From a virus, in the IMG/VR virus record IMGVR_UViG_3300008012_000024, positions 1 through 64,000 of that record: a stretch of 64,000 nucleotides of DNA; one strand, written 5' to 3'. A program made the position numbers and the translations under genes. A model generated the notes under the pieces. It made no database searches and was not told the origin of the DNA. It was given only the letters and a program-made list of their open reading frames with translations. This document shows, in pieces, positions 35,560 to 43,202 of this stretch. The stretch's first letter is position 1; each line of letters starts with the position of its first letter.

Positions 35560-36456
35560 ATGGCAGAACAATCAATAAGGTATCCTTCTGATATGGCAAT
35601 TGAGAAGGAAACTGATTATTTTAGTATTACACTTAAGGAATATGTAAATCCAGATGCATCTGGAATTGGTAACACAAATTTTACCGTTACTGGATTGCTT
35701 GATTATTCTAAAAAAGAATCCATACAGATTGGTTCAGTCATATACTTACCAATGCCATCAAATTTGCAAGATTCCAATGCGGTATCTTGGGGTGAAAGTA
35801 AGATGAATAATCTTACTGCTGCAGGAGTCGCTGCAGGAGGGGCACTAATGGATATTGACCTATTTAATCTCGAAGGATCATTAGAAGAAGTTAAAGGGAA
35901 ATTGGGAACGATTCGTGGTTCTTTGGATTTGGATAAGATAATAACATTAGGAAAAACTCAATTATCTGCAGAAGCAGTAAATGTTCTTGGTGGTAATGTT
36001 ACCCTAGATCAAATTCTGGCACGTAGTTATGGTCAAATCGTAAATCAAAATAATAGATTATTGTTCAACGGTGTTACTTTAAGAGAGTTTAACTTTTCAT
36101 TCAAGTTAACACCGAGAAATGAAGAGGACAGAGATAATATTAAAAAAATAATTAGAACACTTAAAGTGCATATGAGTGCTAAGAATAATAGTAAAGAAAA
36201 GGACCCTGGTACATTTATTAAGACTCCTGGTTACTTTGATCTGCAATATAGAAAGGGGAATACTAAACACCCATTTCTACCATCATTCAAAGAATGTGCT
36301 CTAAAAAATATGGCAGTTAATTATACTGGTGAAAATGTTTATGCAACATATCATGACGGAACTCCTGTTTCTATGCAACTTGATTTAAGTTTTCAAGAAG
36401 TTGTACCAGTTTATGCAGAAGATTATACTGATAGTCTTTTAGGAGTAGGATACTGA
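35560..36456 (+). CDS. gp48: Baseplate tail tube cap gp48
   Basis: 298 residues. The middle part FNGVTLREFNFSFKLTPRNEEDRDNIKKIIRTLKVHMSAK is the gp48 (tube cap) signature (R.F.F.F.L.PR...E......II..FK..M). It is followed by GYFDLQYRKG and FLPSFKECALKNMAVNYTGE with YATYHDGTPVSMQLDLSFQE. T4 gp48 is 364 residues, so this is a compact version. An AAAAAGGATA sequence precedes the ATG. It sits on top of the hub and nucleates the tail tube with gp54. Confidence 0.85.
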   Translation: MAEQSIRYPSDMAIEKETDYFSITLKEYVNPDASGIGNTNFTVTGLLDYSKKESIQIGSVIYLPMPSNLQDSNAVSWGESKMNNLTAAGVAAGGALMDIDLFNLEGSLEEVKGKLGTIRGSLDLDKIITLGKTQLSAEAVNVLGGNVTLDQILARSYGQIVNQNNRLLFNGVTLREFNFSFKLTPRNEEDRDNIKKIIRTLKVHMSAKNNSKEKDPGTFIKTPGYFDLQYRKGNTKHPFLPSFKECALKNMAVNYTGENVYATYHDGTPVSMQLDLSFQEVVPVYAEDYTDSLLGVGY

Positions 36457-36457
36457 T

Positions 36458-37159
36458 ATGGGTTATTTCAGAGAACTTCCAGAACTAGATTACCAATCAC
36501 CATTAGTTGATAGAACATCAACACTAGAGTTTGTTAGAGCTAAAAATCTCTTTAGAAGAGTAAAAATTCGTAGTGATTTTGAAAAAATTTATAATGCTTT
36601 TGAAAAATATACAATAGTAGAAGATACACGCCCCGATCAAGTTGCAAACGAATTGTATAAAGATTCCACTTTAGATTGGGTTGTTTTAATATCTGCCAAT
36701 ATACTAAATGTTAGGAATGAATGGCCTTTATCAAATAGTAATCTTGAAGCATATGCATATGATTTATATGGTGACACTTTAAATGATGTCAAATATTATG
36801 AAACTATTGAAGTAAAAGATGCGAAAGGTAGAATTATTCTCCCTGCTGGTGAAATTGTAGATCAAAATCACAAAGTACCAAAACCAGTAACAGATACATT
36901 ACCAACACAATCATATGTTCAATATTATGATGCAGATACCAACTCATATAAGAGAGTTGAAAATATCACAATACCTGTAACTAATTTTGAATATGAGGTA
37001 ATGAAAAATGATAAAAAAAGAGAAATTACAGTATTAAGATCTCGATATTTAGAGCAATTTTTAGATGAATTGAGACAGTTGATGAAATACAAAGACTCAT
37101 CACAATATGTGAATGATACTTTGATTAAAGCAGAAAATATTAGAATTACCTCTCCATAA
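36458..37159 (+). CDS. gp53: Baseplate wedge gp53
   Basis: 233 residues. MGYFRELPELDYQS..VDRTSTLEFVRAKNLFRRVKIRSDF, then FEKYTIVEDTRPDQVANELYKDSTLDWVVLISANILNVRNEWPLS, is the conserved gp53 core (R.D.IA...YGD..L.W+IL..N.I....+WPLS). T4 gp53 is 196 residues. It links adjacent wedges around the hub. The ATG is 1 bp after the gp48 stop, and its stop abuts the palindromic terminator. Confidence 0.85.
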   Translation: MGYFRELPELDYQSPLVDRTSTLEFVRAKNLFRRVKIRSDFEKIYNAFEKYTIVEDTRPDQVANELYKDSTLDWVVLISANILNVRNEWPLSNSNLEAYAYDLYGDTLNDVKYYETIEVKDAKGRIILPAGEIVDQNHKVPKPVTDTLPTQSYVQYYDADTNSYKRVENITIPVTNFEYEVMKNDKKREITVLRSRYLEQFLDELRQLMKYKDSSQYVNDTLIKAENIRITSP

Positions 37160-37184
37160 AAAAGGGGGGGATTTAAATCCCCCC
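37158..37184 (-). terminator. Perfect palindromic terminator between convergent blocks
   Basis: GGGGGGATTT/AAATCCCCCC (165-174 with 175-184) is a 20-bp perfect inverted repeat. Read leftward it is followed by six T residues (163-158), a strong intrinsic terminator for the gp32 transcript. On the plus strand no T-run follows, though the hairpin could still protect or slow the gp53 transcript. Confidence 0.8.
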
Positions 37185-37188
37185 GCTG

Positions 37189-37275
37189 TTACTTAAAGAT
37201 AAGCATATAATAAGTTGCCACAACCAGGAGGGTCAGGCAGACCCTCTCATATGACCACTTGAACTTTTTTTTCAT
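37189..37275 (-). CDS. 28-residue single-pass membrane microprotein downstream of gp32
   Basis: Start ATG at 37275-37273 overlaps the gp32 TGA as TGATG, and the stop TAA at 37191-37189 directly precedes the terminator. The product has a basic head (MKKKFKWSYERV) and a hydrophobic segment CLTLLVVATYYMLIF ending in Lys. That is a plausible N-in membrane peptide translated by coupling to gp32. The coding frame contains a GAGGGTC/GACCCTC inverted repeat. I cannot assign a function. Reality is supported by tight packing between the gp32 stop and the terminator. Confidence 0.6.
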   Translation of the reverse strand: MKKKFKWSYERVCLTLLVVATYYMLIFK

Positions 37276-38225
37276 CAGTCCTCTGCCAGTTTAGCAAAGT
37301 AACTCAGTGTATCATCATCTTCGGTAGAAGAACTGGTGATATCGGAGCTGTTAAAGTCTCGCCCATCACTCAATGAATTCAATTCTTCTTTCATTGATTG
37401 TGGCATAGGATTGCTCTCACCACGATTTTGGCGGCGGAACTCTTCCTCTTCCTCAAGGGTCTCCTGATCTTGGAATTTAGGAGTTCCCTTATTTCCAAGA
37501 ACATAATCCATACGCTTTTTCAGTTCATCATAGGTTTTGAACTGATCGGGAGCAACAAGTTCAGAAAGAGAATACTGCTTCTTCCAGATTGCTTCCATAG
37601 CGTCATCATCATCTAGGAGGGCGCTGGAGCGGGCAAACTCCGAAGAGTCATAGTTACGGTAACCAGCAACGTTCTTCGCCTTCAGCTTGAAGTTAGCACC
37701 TTGCCAGAAGTCGAACGGATCGATTGCTTCCTCATCTTCAAACTCAGGTTGCATTGCAGTAGTGAGTTTATCAAAGATCTTCTTACCAAACTTATACAAG
37801 AAAACTTTTCCCTCGTTTTCAGGATTAGCAGGATCTTTTACAACATAAATGTTGGCGATGTAAGTCAGTTTACGCTTCTGCTTACGTGCAAGTTCTTTTC
37901 CAGCATCAGTGCCATTGTTCCAAAGCATGGAATTATACTCAGACACAGGATCTTTCTGTCCCATCGTAGTCAGAGAGTTCTCAATGTACCAACCACCAGG
38001 ACCTTGGAAGGCATGGGAGTACAGTTTAACAAACGGCAGATCTTCGCCGTTAGGAGCAGGCAGGAAACGAATAACGGCATAACCGTTGCCGCTCTTATCA
38101 CATTCCAGTTTCCAGAGACGCTCATCTCCTGGGTTAGCGGAATTATTCATTTTTTCGACTTCTTTAACCAGTTTAGCGGTCAAAGAGCCCAGTTTGGATT
38201 GCTTTTTAAGGTCTGCGAAAGACAT
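37275..38225 (-). CDS. gp32: Single-stranded DNA-binding protein gp32
   Basis: 316 residues. The N-terminal basic/Leu segment FADLKKQSKLGSLTAKLVKEVEKM fits the cooperativity domain. RLWKLECDKSGNGYAVIRFLPAPNGEDLPFVKLYSHAFQGPGGWYIENSLTT is the gp32 OB-fold core (PV...sL.T...  with FVKLY.H.F). The end is the acidic tail EDDDTLSYFAKLAED that recruits replication partners in T4. T4 gp32 (301 aa) has a Zn site with three Cys; only one Cys is visible here, so the Zn site is missing. A consensus promoter and GAGGT ribosome site precede it. Expression is likely early to middle. Confidence 0.9.
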   Translation of the reverse strand: MSFADLKKQSKLGSLTAKLVKEVEKMNNSANPGDERLWKLECDKSGNGYAVIRFLPAPNGEDLPFVKLYSHAFQGPGGWYIENSLTTMGQKDPVSEYNSMLWNNGTDAGKELARKQKRKLTYIANIYVVKDPANPENEGKVFLYKFGKKIFDKLTTAMQPEFEDEEAIDPFDFWQGANFKLKAKNVAGYRNYDSSEFARSSALLDDDDAMEAIWKKQYSLSELVAPDQFKTYDELKKRMDYVLGNKGTPKFQDQETLEEEEEFRRQNRGESNPMPQSMKEELNSLSDGRDFNSSDITSSSTEDDDTLSYFAKLAED

Positions 38226-38270
38226 TTGGATTACCTCGGATTAATTGGATTCGGGGGGATTTACTTGGAT

Positions 38271-38299
38271 AGTATAACAAAAAATCGGTTAGGCGTCAA
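38271..38299 (-). promoter_or_regulatory. Sigma70-type promoter for gp32
   Basis: Minus-strand TTGACG (299-294), 17-bp spacer, TATACT (276-271), about 45 bp before the gp32 ATG. The -35 overlaps the end of the DUF1825-like gene. The leader contains a C-run and the ribosome site GAGGT. Confidence 0.75.
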
Positions 38300-38621
38300 T
38301 GTATTTTTTAAGTGCCTCGATGGTTGCATTCATACTATCAAAAAGCATAATCATATCAGTTTCTGGTGGAAAACCCATCAGAGCAACTGATTTACGAAGA
38401 TTCTCTTTCATTTCTACCGCTTTAGGGTCGTCTGAAAGAGATAACCTAGTATACATCACTTGCTGCTTTTCTAGCAAGTCTGTGAGAATTTGGACATGTT
38501 CCAACTTTTCTTCACGGGACATTGCACTAAAAGACAATAAACTTCCATAAATTTTTTCTTGAAGATAATTTATCTCTTCAAGTTCTTTTTGAATAATTTC
38601 AGATTCAAAAAAGTCACTCAT
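38289..38621 (-). CDS. DUF1825-family protein
   Basis: 110 residues, all helical: FFESEIIQKELEEINYLQEKIYGSL, MSREEKLEHVQILTDLLEKQQVMYTRLSLSDDPKAVEMKENLRKSVALMGFPPETDMIMLFDSMNATIEALKKYID. The F(F/D)(D/E)S.I+Q.E...I..LQ...Y start and the L.D.LE+Q...Y.R..LSDDP block match DUF1825, a family of cyanobacteria and their phages. The activity is unknown to me; its constant position beside gp32/gp59 suggests a replication or transcription role. This is one of the best host-group markers in the window. Confidence 0.8.
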   Translation of the reverse strand: MSDFFESEIIQKELEEINYLQEKIYGSLLSFSAMSREEKLEHVQILTDLLEKQQVMYTRLSLSDDPKAVEMKENLRKSVALMGFPPETDMIMLFDSMNATIEALKKYIDA

Positions 38622-39210
38622 CTACCAGGTCTCTCAAAATTTTCTTGTATTTGAATACATCAATATTTATGAAGGGATTATATTTTTTTAATTTTAAACT
38701 TACGGTTTCCCATACAGGATCTTTTAATTTTTTATCAAAGTTTTTTGAAAAACCAAAAATTTTTTCAAAAATAACGAATGTTTCAAGACTTATTTCTCCA
38801 CCAAGAAATTTTTTTAGTAAAATTGGGTGACCCTTGGAACAATTGAAGAGATTCTCTAATTCGTTGTTCGATAGTAATTCGTTGCTTTGTTCTTTGAACA
38901 AGTAAGTTGAACTCTGACGACGTTTCATCCAATCGGCGTACACTCTTTCGCCAGAATTGATAATTTCTCCAATCCATAGGTTTTGTGGGTTATCGGCAGC
39001 AGCAAAATTAGATACTAAAAAATCCAAAATTTCTTGATCAGAATACTTACGAGAGGTTTTTTCAAACCAATACTTGTCTTTTCTTTTATTGAAAGAAGTA
39101 ATACTCGCACGGGTTTTTGCCCCGTATTTGAAAAAGTCGTATTTTGGATTTGTGAAGTGATTTTTTAGTGACAAATAATGTTGGTAAGTTTCAAAGGGAG
39201 TCACGATCAT
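38614..39210 (-). CDS. gp59: Helicase loader gp59
   Basis: 198 residues. MIVTPFETYQHYLSLKNHFTNPKYDFFKYGAKTRASITSFNKRKDKYWFEK is the N-terminal signature of gp59 (pfam T4 gp59_N: Y..YL.LK.HF....YD...Y.GK...). The C-terminal half LLSNNELENLFNCSKGHPILLKKFLGGEISLETFVIFEKI fits gp59_C. It loads gp41 helicase on gp32-coated forked DNA. Slightly shorter than T4 (217 aa). Overlaps gp33 by 4 bp and DUF1825 by 8 bp. Confidence 0.9.
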   Translation of the reverse strand: MIVTPFETYQHYLSLKNHFTNPKYDFFKYGAKTRASITSFNKRKDKYWFEKTSRKYSDQEILDFLVSNFAAADNPQNLWIGEIINSGERVYADWMKRRQSSTYLFKEQSNELLSNNELENLFNCSKGHPILLKKFLGGEISLETFVIFEKIFGFSKNFDKKLKDPVWETVSLKLKKYNPFINIDVFKYKKILRDLVDE

Positions 39211-39467
39211 AGTGGCAGTTTAGCTCTCGATGTTTTTTTCATAAAGTTGAGACGAATAGCATCCCACTTTAACTTTTCTTTTAGAGGTTTTGATACAAGT
39301 TTTGTAATTGAATCAACTTCAATATTGTTAGTCTCACAATAGAAACATATTGCATCAATATAATTCATCTTTTCTTTTGCAACAATTTTTTCAATTTCTA
39401 TTGCAAATTTTGATGGTGTTAAAAACTTGTTTTCTAACACGTTTTTTAGATCTTTATTTTGTTCCAT
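39207..39467 (-). CDS. gp33: Late transcription co-activator gp33
   Basis: 86 residues from the ATG at 39467-39465 (MEQNKDLKNVLENKFLTPSKFA). Extending to 39566 would overlap the exonuclease gene by over 110 bp, so the short form (14-bp overlap) is chosen. The core SKFAIEIEKIVAKEKMNYIDAICFYCETNNIEVDSITKLVSKPLKEKLKWDAIRLN is typical of gp33 in cyanophages (I...V....Y+DA++.YCE...IE......L+S+.LK.K++.EA..LN). In T4 gp33 bridges RNA polymerase to the sliding clamp for late promoters. This agrees with the NATAAATA boxes found here. Confidence 0.85.
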   Translation of the reverse strand: MEQNKDLKNVLENKFLTPSKFAIEIEKIVAKEKMNYIDAICFYCETNNIEVDSITKLVSKPLKEKLKWDAIRLNFMKKTSRAKLPL

Positions 39468-40137
39468 AGAATTCCAATTTATCTCTAACAAACTCTCCAA
39501 TATATTCTGTGAGAAGTTTGATGTACTTTGATTTGTCTCGTTCTTCATAGACGACGCATTCTCCATTTTCGCAAGCCATAATAATTACAAGTTTTTTGAC
39601 TGAAATACCAGTCAGTTCGTACAGCATACAACCATATGCCATGCACTGTACAAAATAGTGATCAATCCACTCCCGTGGTTTCGGTTTAGCAGATGTCTTA
39701 AAGTCGATTATTGCTAATTCGCCGTTGTATTCTGCAATACAATCAACAGTTCCCGCAATCCCTAATTGTTTACTATATAGCGAACCTTCAAGGGTGTATA
39801 TATTATTTATATTTTTAAGAGTTTGCTTAGAGATTTTAAATAAAAAGTCAGAAATAGGTTGTACTTCTGGCAATTCTTCATTCTTTAGAAAATACTCTAC
39901 AAGAGTATGCATATCTGTACCACGACTTGTGGCACGTTTTGTGATGCGTTCTGCTTTTTCTTCCCCTACCCGTTTTCTCCACTTAGCAAAAAATTCTCTA
40001 TTTCTGTGACTGGTAACAGATGTAATGGAGACCAGTCGGAGGAGTTCTTCTTCATCAGGAACTTTATAAAATCTTACTCCATCAATTGTTTCTCTTTCAA
40101 GAGATGGAAGATCAATATCAACATGGTTAAAAATCAT
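39454..40137 (-). CDS. PD-(D/E)XK exonuclease
   Basis: 227 residues. RGTDMHTLVEYFL (His77), GIAGTVDCIAEYNGELAIIDFKTSAKPK (Asp132, Asp145, Lys147) and the following Q.MAYG.M are the motifs of Cas4/RecB-like MGME1-type exonucleases (H, D, D-x-K, QxxxY). It probably acts in recombination or in recycling host DNA into nucleotides. Cyanophages commonly carry it next to gp33/gp59. Overlaps the downstream oxygenase-like gene by 4 bp. Catalytic set complete by eye. Confidence 0.8.
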   Translation of the reverse strand: MIFNHVDIDLPSLERETIDGVRFYKVPDEEELLRLVSITSVTSHRNREFFAKWRKRVGEEKAERITKRATSRGTDMHTLVEYFLKNEELPEVQPISDFLFKISKQTLKNINNIYTLEGSLYSKQLGIAGTVDCIAEYNGELAIIDFKTSAKPKPREWIDHYFVQCMAYGCMLYELTGISVKKLVIIMACENGECVVYEERDKSKYIKLLTEYIGEFVRDKLEFYGTK

Positions 40138-40835
40138 TTTTCACTCATAAAAAATACTTGTGTTAATCTTGGATCAAAGTTATTAGAGAATAAATTACTA
40201 GCACTATGAAAGTAATTTGAATTATATAAGATTAATCTATTATAAACATTATCAATTTCATGTGTTTTTTCAAATAATTCATCAACTTTATCTTTTATTT
40301 TAATAATGTCTATAGCAGGATTTGGTTTGGGAATATAAGAAGAGTATAGCATATTTTTGTATGCATTGAAATAGTAGTCATATTCTCTTCTAAGATCTGC
40401 AAACTTTTTATTTGTTGATGGATCTGAAATGTTATTTGTATAATTTTTTAATTTATAAAAACTAGTTCCAGAACTTTTAATGGATTTTTTATTTAAATAA
40501 ACAACACCAGAAAGAGTTTTTTTACCATCTATAAAATAGTTTTTATAAAGATCGGTATGTACAAATCCACTATTTAATGATGAATTTTTAAAAGGAGAAA
40601 AAATATATGTTTTATGAAATGAAGTTTCCAAATCATAATTGAATACATCAACACTAGTTTTATTTTTTAATAAAACTGAAAAAGATGTGAAAATATCAGA
40701 GTTATTATCTAATATTGAAGTTCTTTTTCCTGGCCAATTAGAACCTACCTCAGAAGAAAATTTTTGTGATAAGGCATAATTTACAACACTATCTGGATCT
40801 GAATAAAAATTATCTATAACAATAACATCATTCAT
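40134..40835 (-). CDS. 2OG-Fe(II) oxygenase-like protein (DUF6445-like)
   Basis: 233 residues. FVHTDLY (His93-x-Asp95), SNYFHSA (His210) and PRLTQVFFM (Arg223) place the HxD...H...R facial-triad and 2-oxoglutarate residues in order on beta strands (LSGVVYLNKKSIKSSGTSFY, RLILYNSNYFHSA). The layout resembles DUF6445, a branch of the double-stranded beta-helix fold. Substrate unknown. It is wedged between PhoH and the exonuclease with 4-bp overlaps, so it is co-expressed with nucleic acid enzymes. Family assignment by motif. Confidence 0.6.
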   Translation of the reverse strand: MNDVIVIDNFYSDPDSVVNYALSQKFSSEVGSNWPGKRTSILDNNSDIFTSFSVLLKNKTSVDVFNYDLETSFHKTYIFSPFKNSSLNSGFVHTDLYKNYFIDGKKTLSGVVYLNKKSIKSSGTSFYKLKNYTNNISDPSTNKKFADLRREYDYYFNAYKNMLYSSYIPKPNPAIDIIKIKDKVDELFEKTHEIDNVYNRLILYNSNYFHSASNLFSNNFDPRLTQVFFMSEK

Positions 40836-41590
40836 AAATTAGTTTCTTGTTTTGCAAGAAGATATTCTTTAACCAAACCAGATCTTACAATATCATTAAC
40901 ATCAAACTCAACAAGATCGACAGAAGGCATAGTTTGCAGTATTTTTATAAAATCAAAGATACCATTCTTATCATTAGTCTTTGTTAAATCAGACTGAGTG
41001 GCATCACCACAAAACATAATTTTAGAGTTTTCACCGATTCGTGTAATTATACTATCAAGTTCGTGGAAAGTTAGATTTTGAAATTCATCAACAATAATAA
41101 TTGCATTATCGAGAGTAGTTCCACGAAGAAAAGAAGTGCTCCAAAACTTAATCGTTTCTTGTGACTTCAAATTACCGTAAAGCATTTCAAAATCTGCATC
41201 ACTGGGCATTTGAAACATATACTTCACCATATTTTTATATGGAATTTGATAAATGTCTGCTTTATCTTCATGAGTACCAGGTAAAAAACCAATTTCCCTG
41301 GTTGCAACTAACGATCTAACCAAATAAATTTTTTCAAAAGGACTATTTTCATCTAATACATCTTTAAGTGCATTATAAAGAGTAATAAACGTTTTACCAG
41401 TTCCAGCACAACCATAGGCAACTAGATGTTTATCTTCTTTATATGAATCAAAATAAGTTTTTTGATTATCAGTAATAGGTTCAATATCAATAAGATATTC
41501 TAACCCTAATGGTTTTCTACGCTTCATCTGCTTTACAGTGAGTCCAACCCCAATAGGTTGCTCTGCAGATCCTCTTTTTCTTCTTGCCAT
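40832..41590 (-). CDS. phoH: PhoH-like P-loop ATPase
   Basis: 252 residues. Walker A GCAGTGKT (60-67), LVRS...EIGFLPG (the PhoH-specific R....G.LPG block), Walker B IIIVDEFQN (Asp168-Glu169) and sensor-like MFCGDATQSDL. These are the conserved motifs of the PhoH family, found in nearly all marine T4-like phages. It is an RNA helicase-like ATPase sometimes tied to phosphate stress, but its phage role is unknown. Normal length. The basic N-terminus MARRKRG may bind nucleic acid. Confidence 0.9.
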   Translation of the reverse strand: MARRKRGSAEQPIGVGLTVKQMKRRKPLGLEYLIDIEPITDNQKTYFDSYKEDKHLVAYGCAGTGKTFITLYNALKDVLDENSPFEKIYLVRSLVATREIGFLPGTHEDKADIYQIPYKNMVKYMFQMPSDADFEMLYGNLKSQETIKFWSTSFLRGTTLDNAIIIVDEFQNLTFHELDSIITRIGENSKIMFCGDATQSDLTKTNDKNGIFDFIKILQTMPSVDLVEFDVNDIVRSGLVKEYLLAKQETNL

Positions 41591-41599
41591 ACTAGAATA

Positions 41600-41845
41600 C
41601 TAAATCTTTTTTACGTTTGCGCCAGGCATAGATGCTGCTCTTCCAAGGACATCATTCCATCCTGGATTTTTAGCAACTAATTTACTCTGCCATTCACCAA
41701 CTTCACCAAATCCTGGTGCGTTGTATGGAGTATAGTATCTTTCCCATTCTGGGTTGTCTTCTCTCCACTGATCCCATTCGTGAACACTCATCTTCACTTC
41801 TTTGGTTTCACCAGTTTCTTTATGTTTTACAGGATAAGTTGCCAT
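41600..41845 (-). CDS. Small conserved phage protein
   Basis: 81 residues: MATYPVKHKETGETKEVKMSVHEWDQWREDNPEWERYYTPYNAPGFGEVGEWQSKLVAKNPGWNDVLGRA. The start resembles FmdB-type regulators (YxCxxCG) but the Cys pairs are absent. The remainder (DNPEW.R...P..APG.GEVGEW..KL..KNPGWN.VL) matches small conserved ORFs of cyanomyoviruses. No function can be assigned. It has its own late box 24-31 bp upstream and lies 9 bp upstream of PhoH, so it may lead a late unit. Confidence 0.7.
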   Translation of the reverse strand: MATYPVKHKETGETKEVKMSVHEWDQWREDNPEWERYYTPYNAPGFGEVGEWQSKLVAKNPGWNDVLGRAASMPGANVKKI

Positions 41846-41868
41846 TCTTTATAATTTCAATACGAAAA

Positions 41869-41876
41869 TATTTATA
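41869..41876 (-). promoter_or_regulatory. T4 late promoter (TATAAATA)
   Basis: Minus-strand TATAAATA at 41876-41869, overlapping the thyX stop codon and ~24 bp before the ATG of the 81-residue gene. It would add late transcription of that gene and phoH. Confidence 0.6.
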
Positions 41877-42510
41877 CCCATTCAAGTGCTTCAGCAACTG
41901 TTGGAAACTGTTCAATAAAAATCTTCTTACATCCATTTGCTACATCCATGTGCTCTTTCTGAGTGCCGTTTGCAGACCTCAGAGTTATATAATGGATCCA
42001 TGACCTGCATGATCCTGACATGTAGATTTTTGTTGGTACGCAGAGTGGAAGCACATTTCTTGCACATTCCTTTGCGACACCACGTTCAAGCATTTGCTTG
42101 TACAAAGCCATGGAAGAATCAAAGAGAGTTTGCATCTGAAGTTGCAGAGTCTGAACATCAAAAGGATCCAAATCATCAATAGAATTTTGACGATTCTTCG
42201 TGTCTTGCCTACGAAGTTCTGGTAGTGGAATCTTATCAAAACCTAACAGAGATGAATCAGCGTACCGCTGGGAAAACTCTTGATATGTGAACGAACGGTG
42301 ACGCAAAATTTGAGCTGCGATTGCCCTGGTAGTTTCAATCTCCAGAGTCATGAAACTTTGCTCAAATACACTCCAGTGATTATGTTTAATACAATATTTC
42401 AAAAGTCCTGCATATTTTTCGTTTTCTTGATTTGCAGGATTAGAAACTCTGGCAACATATGCCATAGTTTCTTCTGCATCTGGAGTTACACTAATCAGTT
42501 TTACGGTCAT
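41872..42510 (-). CDS. thyX: Flavin-dependent thymidylate synthase ThyX
   Basis: 212 residues. The ThyX signature RHRSFTYQEFS (RHR-X7-S, residues 70-80) is complete. Flanking signs are KYCIKHNHWSVFEQSFMTLEIETTRAIAAQILR and VAKECARNVLPLCVPTKIYMSGSCRSWIHYITLR. It makes dTMP from dUMP with FAD and methylenetetrahydrofolate, supplying nucleotides for phage DNA. Length is normal for the family (~210-230). A 4-bp overlap links it to the small gene upstream. Confidence 0.92.
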   Translation of the reverse strand: MTVKLISVTPDAEETMAYVARVSNPANQENEKYAGLLKYCIKHNHWSVFEQSFMTLEIETTRAIAAQILRHRSFTYQEFSQRYADSSLLGFDKIPLPELRRQDTKNRQNSIDDLDPFDVQTLQLQMQTLFDSSMALYKQMLERGVAKECARNVLPLCVPTKIYMSGSCRSWIHYITLRSANGTQKEHMDVANGCKKIFIEQFPTVAEALEWV

Positions 42511-42677
42511 TTACCAAATCCTTTGTAATTTTGTTTTTCAATTTCGGAAATTTGTTCTTTAAGATTGGAAAGTTCTTTTTTCATTTCTACAATCCTTTCT
42601 TCATCATAAAGATGATCTTGCTTGATAAGTCTTTCAAGCAATTTTACAAGACGTTTAGCTCTTGTCGTATCAGTCAT
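42507..42677 (-). CDS. Small coiled-coil phage protein
   Basis: 56 residues from the ATG at 42677-42675 (MTDTTRAKRLVKLLERLIKQDHLYDEERIVEMKKELSNLKEQISEIEKQNYKGFGK). It is wholly helical with heptad-like leucines in the second half; the end FGK is typical of small cyanophage ORFs. The start overlaps the previous gene by 8 bp (out of frame), and the stop overlaps thyX by 4 bp. Starts at 42680 or 42698 are possible but would deepen the overlap. Function unknown. Confidence 0.65.
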   Translation of the reverse strand: MTDTTRAKRLVKLLERLIKQDHLYDEERIVEMKKELSNLKEQISEIEKQNYKGFGK

Positions 42678-42834
42678 CATCATCCTCAAAGATTTCATCG
42701 TAATCTAGTTCTTTTCTTTTTGAAGTAGATTCTGGATATTTATATGCTTCCACATCAGATAGAACTTCAGCTTTTAGAGAATCAACCAATAATTCCAAAT
42801 TACGAACTATTAGTTTTAACCTTTCTTTGTCCAT
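42670..42834 (-). CDS. Small acidic-tailed phage protein
   Basis: 54 residues, ATG 42834-42832, stop TGA 42672-42670. The sequence MDKERLKLIVRNLELLVDSLKAEVLSD opens with an amphipathic helix, then SKRKELDYDEIFEDDDD gives an acidic end. The stop is embedded in the start of the next gene. A promoter with TATACT lies ~22 bp upstream. No domain recognised; a regulator or clamp/polymerase-contacting peptide is possible but not shown. Confidence 0.6.
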   Translation of the reverse strand: MDKERLKLIVRNLELLVDSLKAEVLSDVEAYKYPESTSKRKELDYDEIFEDDDD

Positions 42835-42855
42835 AAATTATTTTCATTATTATAG

Positions 42856-42884
42856 AGTATAGCACAAAAAAAGAGGGTGATCAA
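42856..42884 (-). promoter_or_regulatory. Sigma70-like promoter overlapping a terminator
   Basis: Minus-strand TTGATC (884-879), 17-bp spacer, TATACT (861-856), ~22 bp before the ATG at 42834. The -35 is the loop of the terminator hairpin of the preceding gene, so ending one transcript and starting the next share the same bases. Confidence 0.55.
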
Positions 42885-42889
42885 CCCTC
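42866..42889 (-). terminator. Intrinsic terminator with stop codon in its loop
   Basis: Minus-strand GAGGGT, loop TGATC, ACCCTC, then seven T residues (872-866). The TGA stop of the gene at 42881-43060 is in the loop. Confidence 0.75.
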
Positions 42890-43060
42890 AGTGTCTAATA
42901 GAATTCTGCAGATTCGCTTACATGTAGCTTGGTCTTCGTCGCATTCAATTAAGCAGTCAAAGTAATCGTTTACCAGATCTAATTCCTCATTACATCGGTT
43001 TAGCGTACTCTCAAAATGATTCCATTCTGCTAATTGGTTGCGAGAAATGAGATTATGCAT
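42881..43060 (-). CDS. Small conserved cyanophage protein
   Basis: 59 residues from ATG 43060-43058, preceded by a strong ribosome site GGAGGTG. MHNLISRNQLAEWNHFESTLNRCNEELDLVNDYFDCLIECDEDQATCKRICRILLDTEG is helical with four Cys in the second half (C..L.EC......CK..C), which may bind metal or form disulfides. I recognise the pattern from other T4-like cyanophages but know no function. The final codons lie in the terminator stem. Confidence 0.7.
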   Translation of the reverse strand: MHNLISRNQLAEWNHFESTLNRCNEELDLVNDYFDCLIECDEDQATCKRICRILLDTEG

Positions 43061-43202
43061 CACACCTCCAACGCAATTTTAACATTAATTTAGAAAATCA
43101 TAATAAAGAAAAAATTTCAGAACATAAGCAGAACCTTAATTCTATTCTATGTAGTAATGTTTTGGTATCTTAATATACTATTGTAACTTTTTAATGTAAG
43201 TA

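Noticed and set aside
37220-37255. Second terminator made of GAGGGTC/GACCCTC
   Set aside because: It lies within the 28-codon microgene and has no T-run on either strand.
39454-39566. Longer N-terminus for gp33 starting at 39566
   Set aside because: It would overlap the exonuclease over 110 bp with low-complexity residues; the internal ATG at 39467 gives the usual gp33 length.
41600-41845. FmdB zinc-ribbon regulator
   Set aside because: The start looks similar but no cysteines are present.
42737-42744. TATAAATA late box inside the gene at 42670-42834
   Set aside because: It falls on the codons for Ala-Tyr-Lys-Tyr within a gene; AT-rich coding sequence yields such matches by chance, and there is no supporting spacing.
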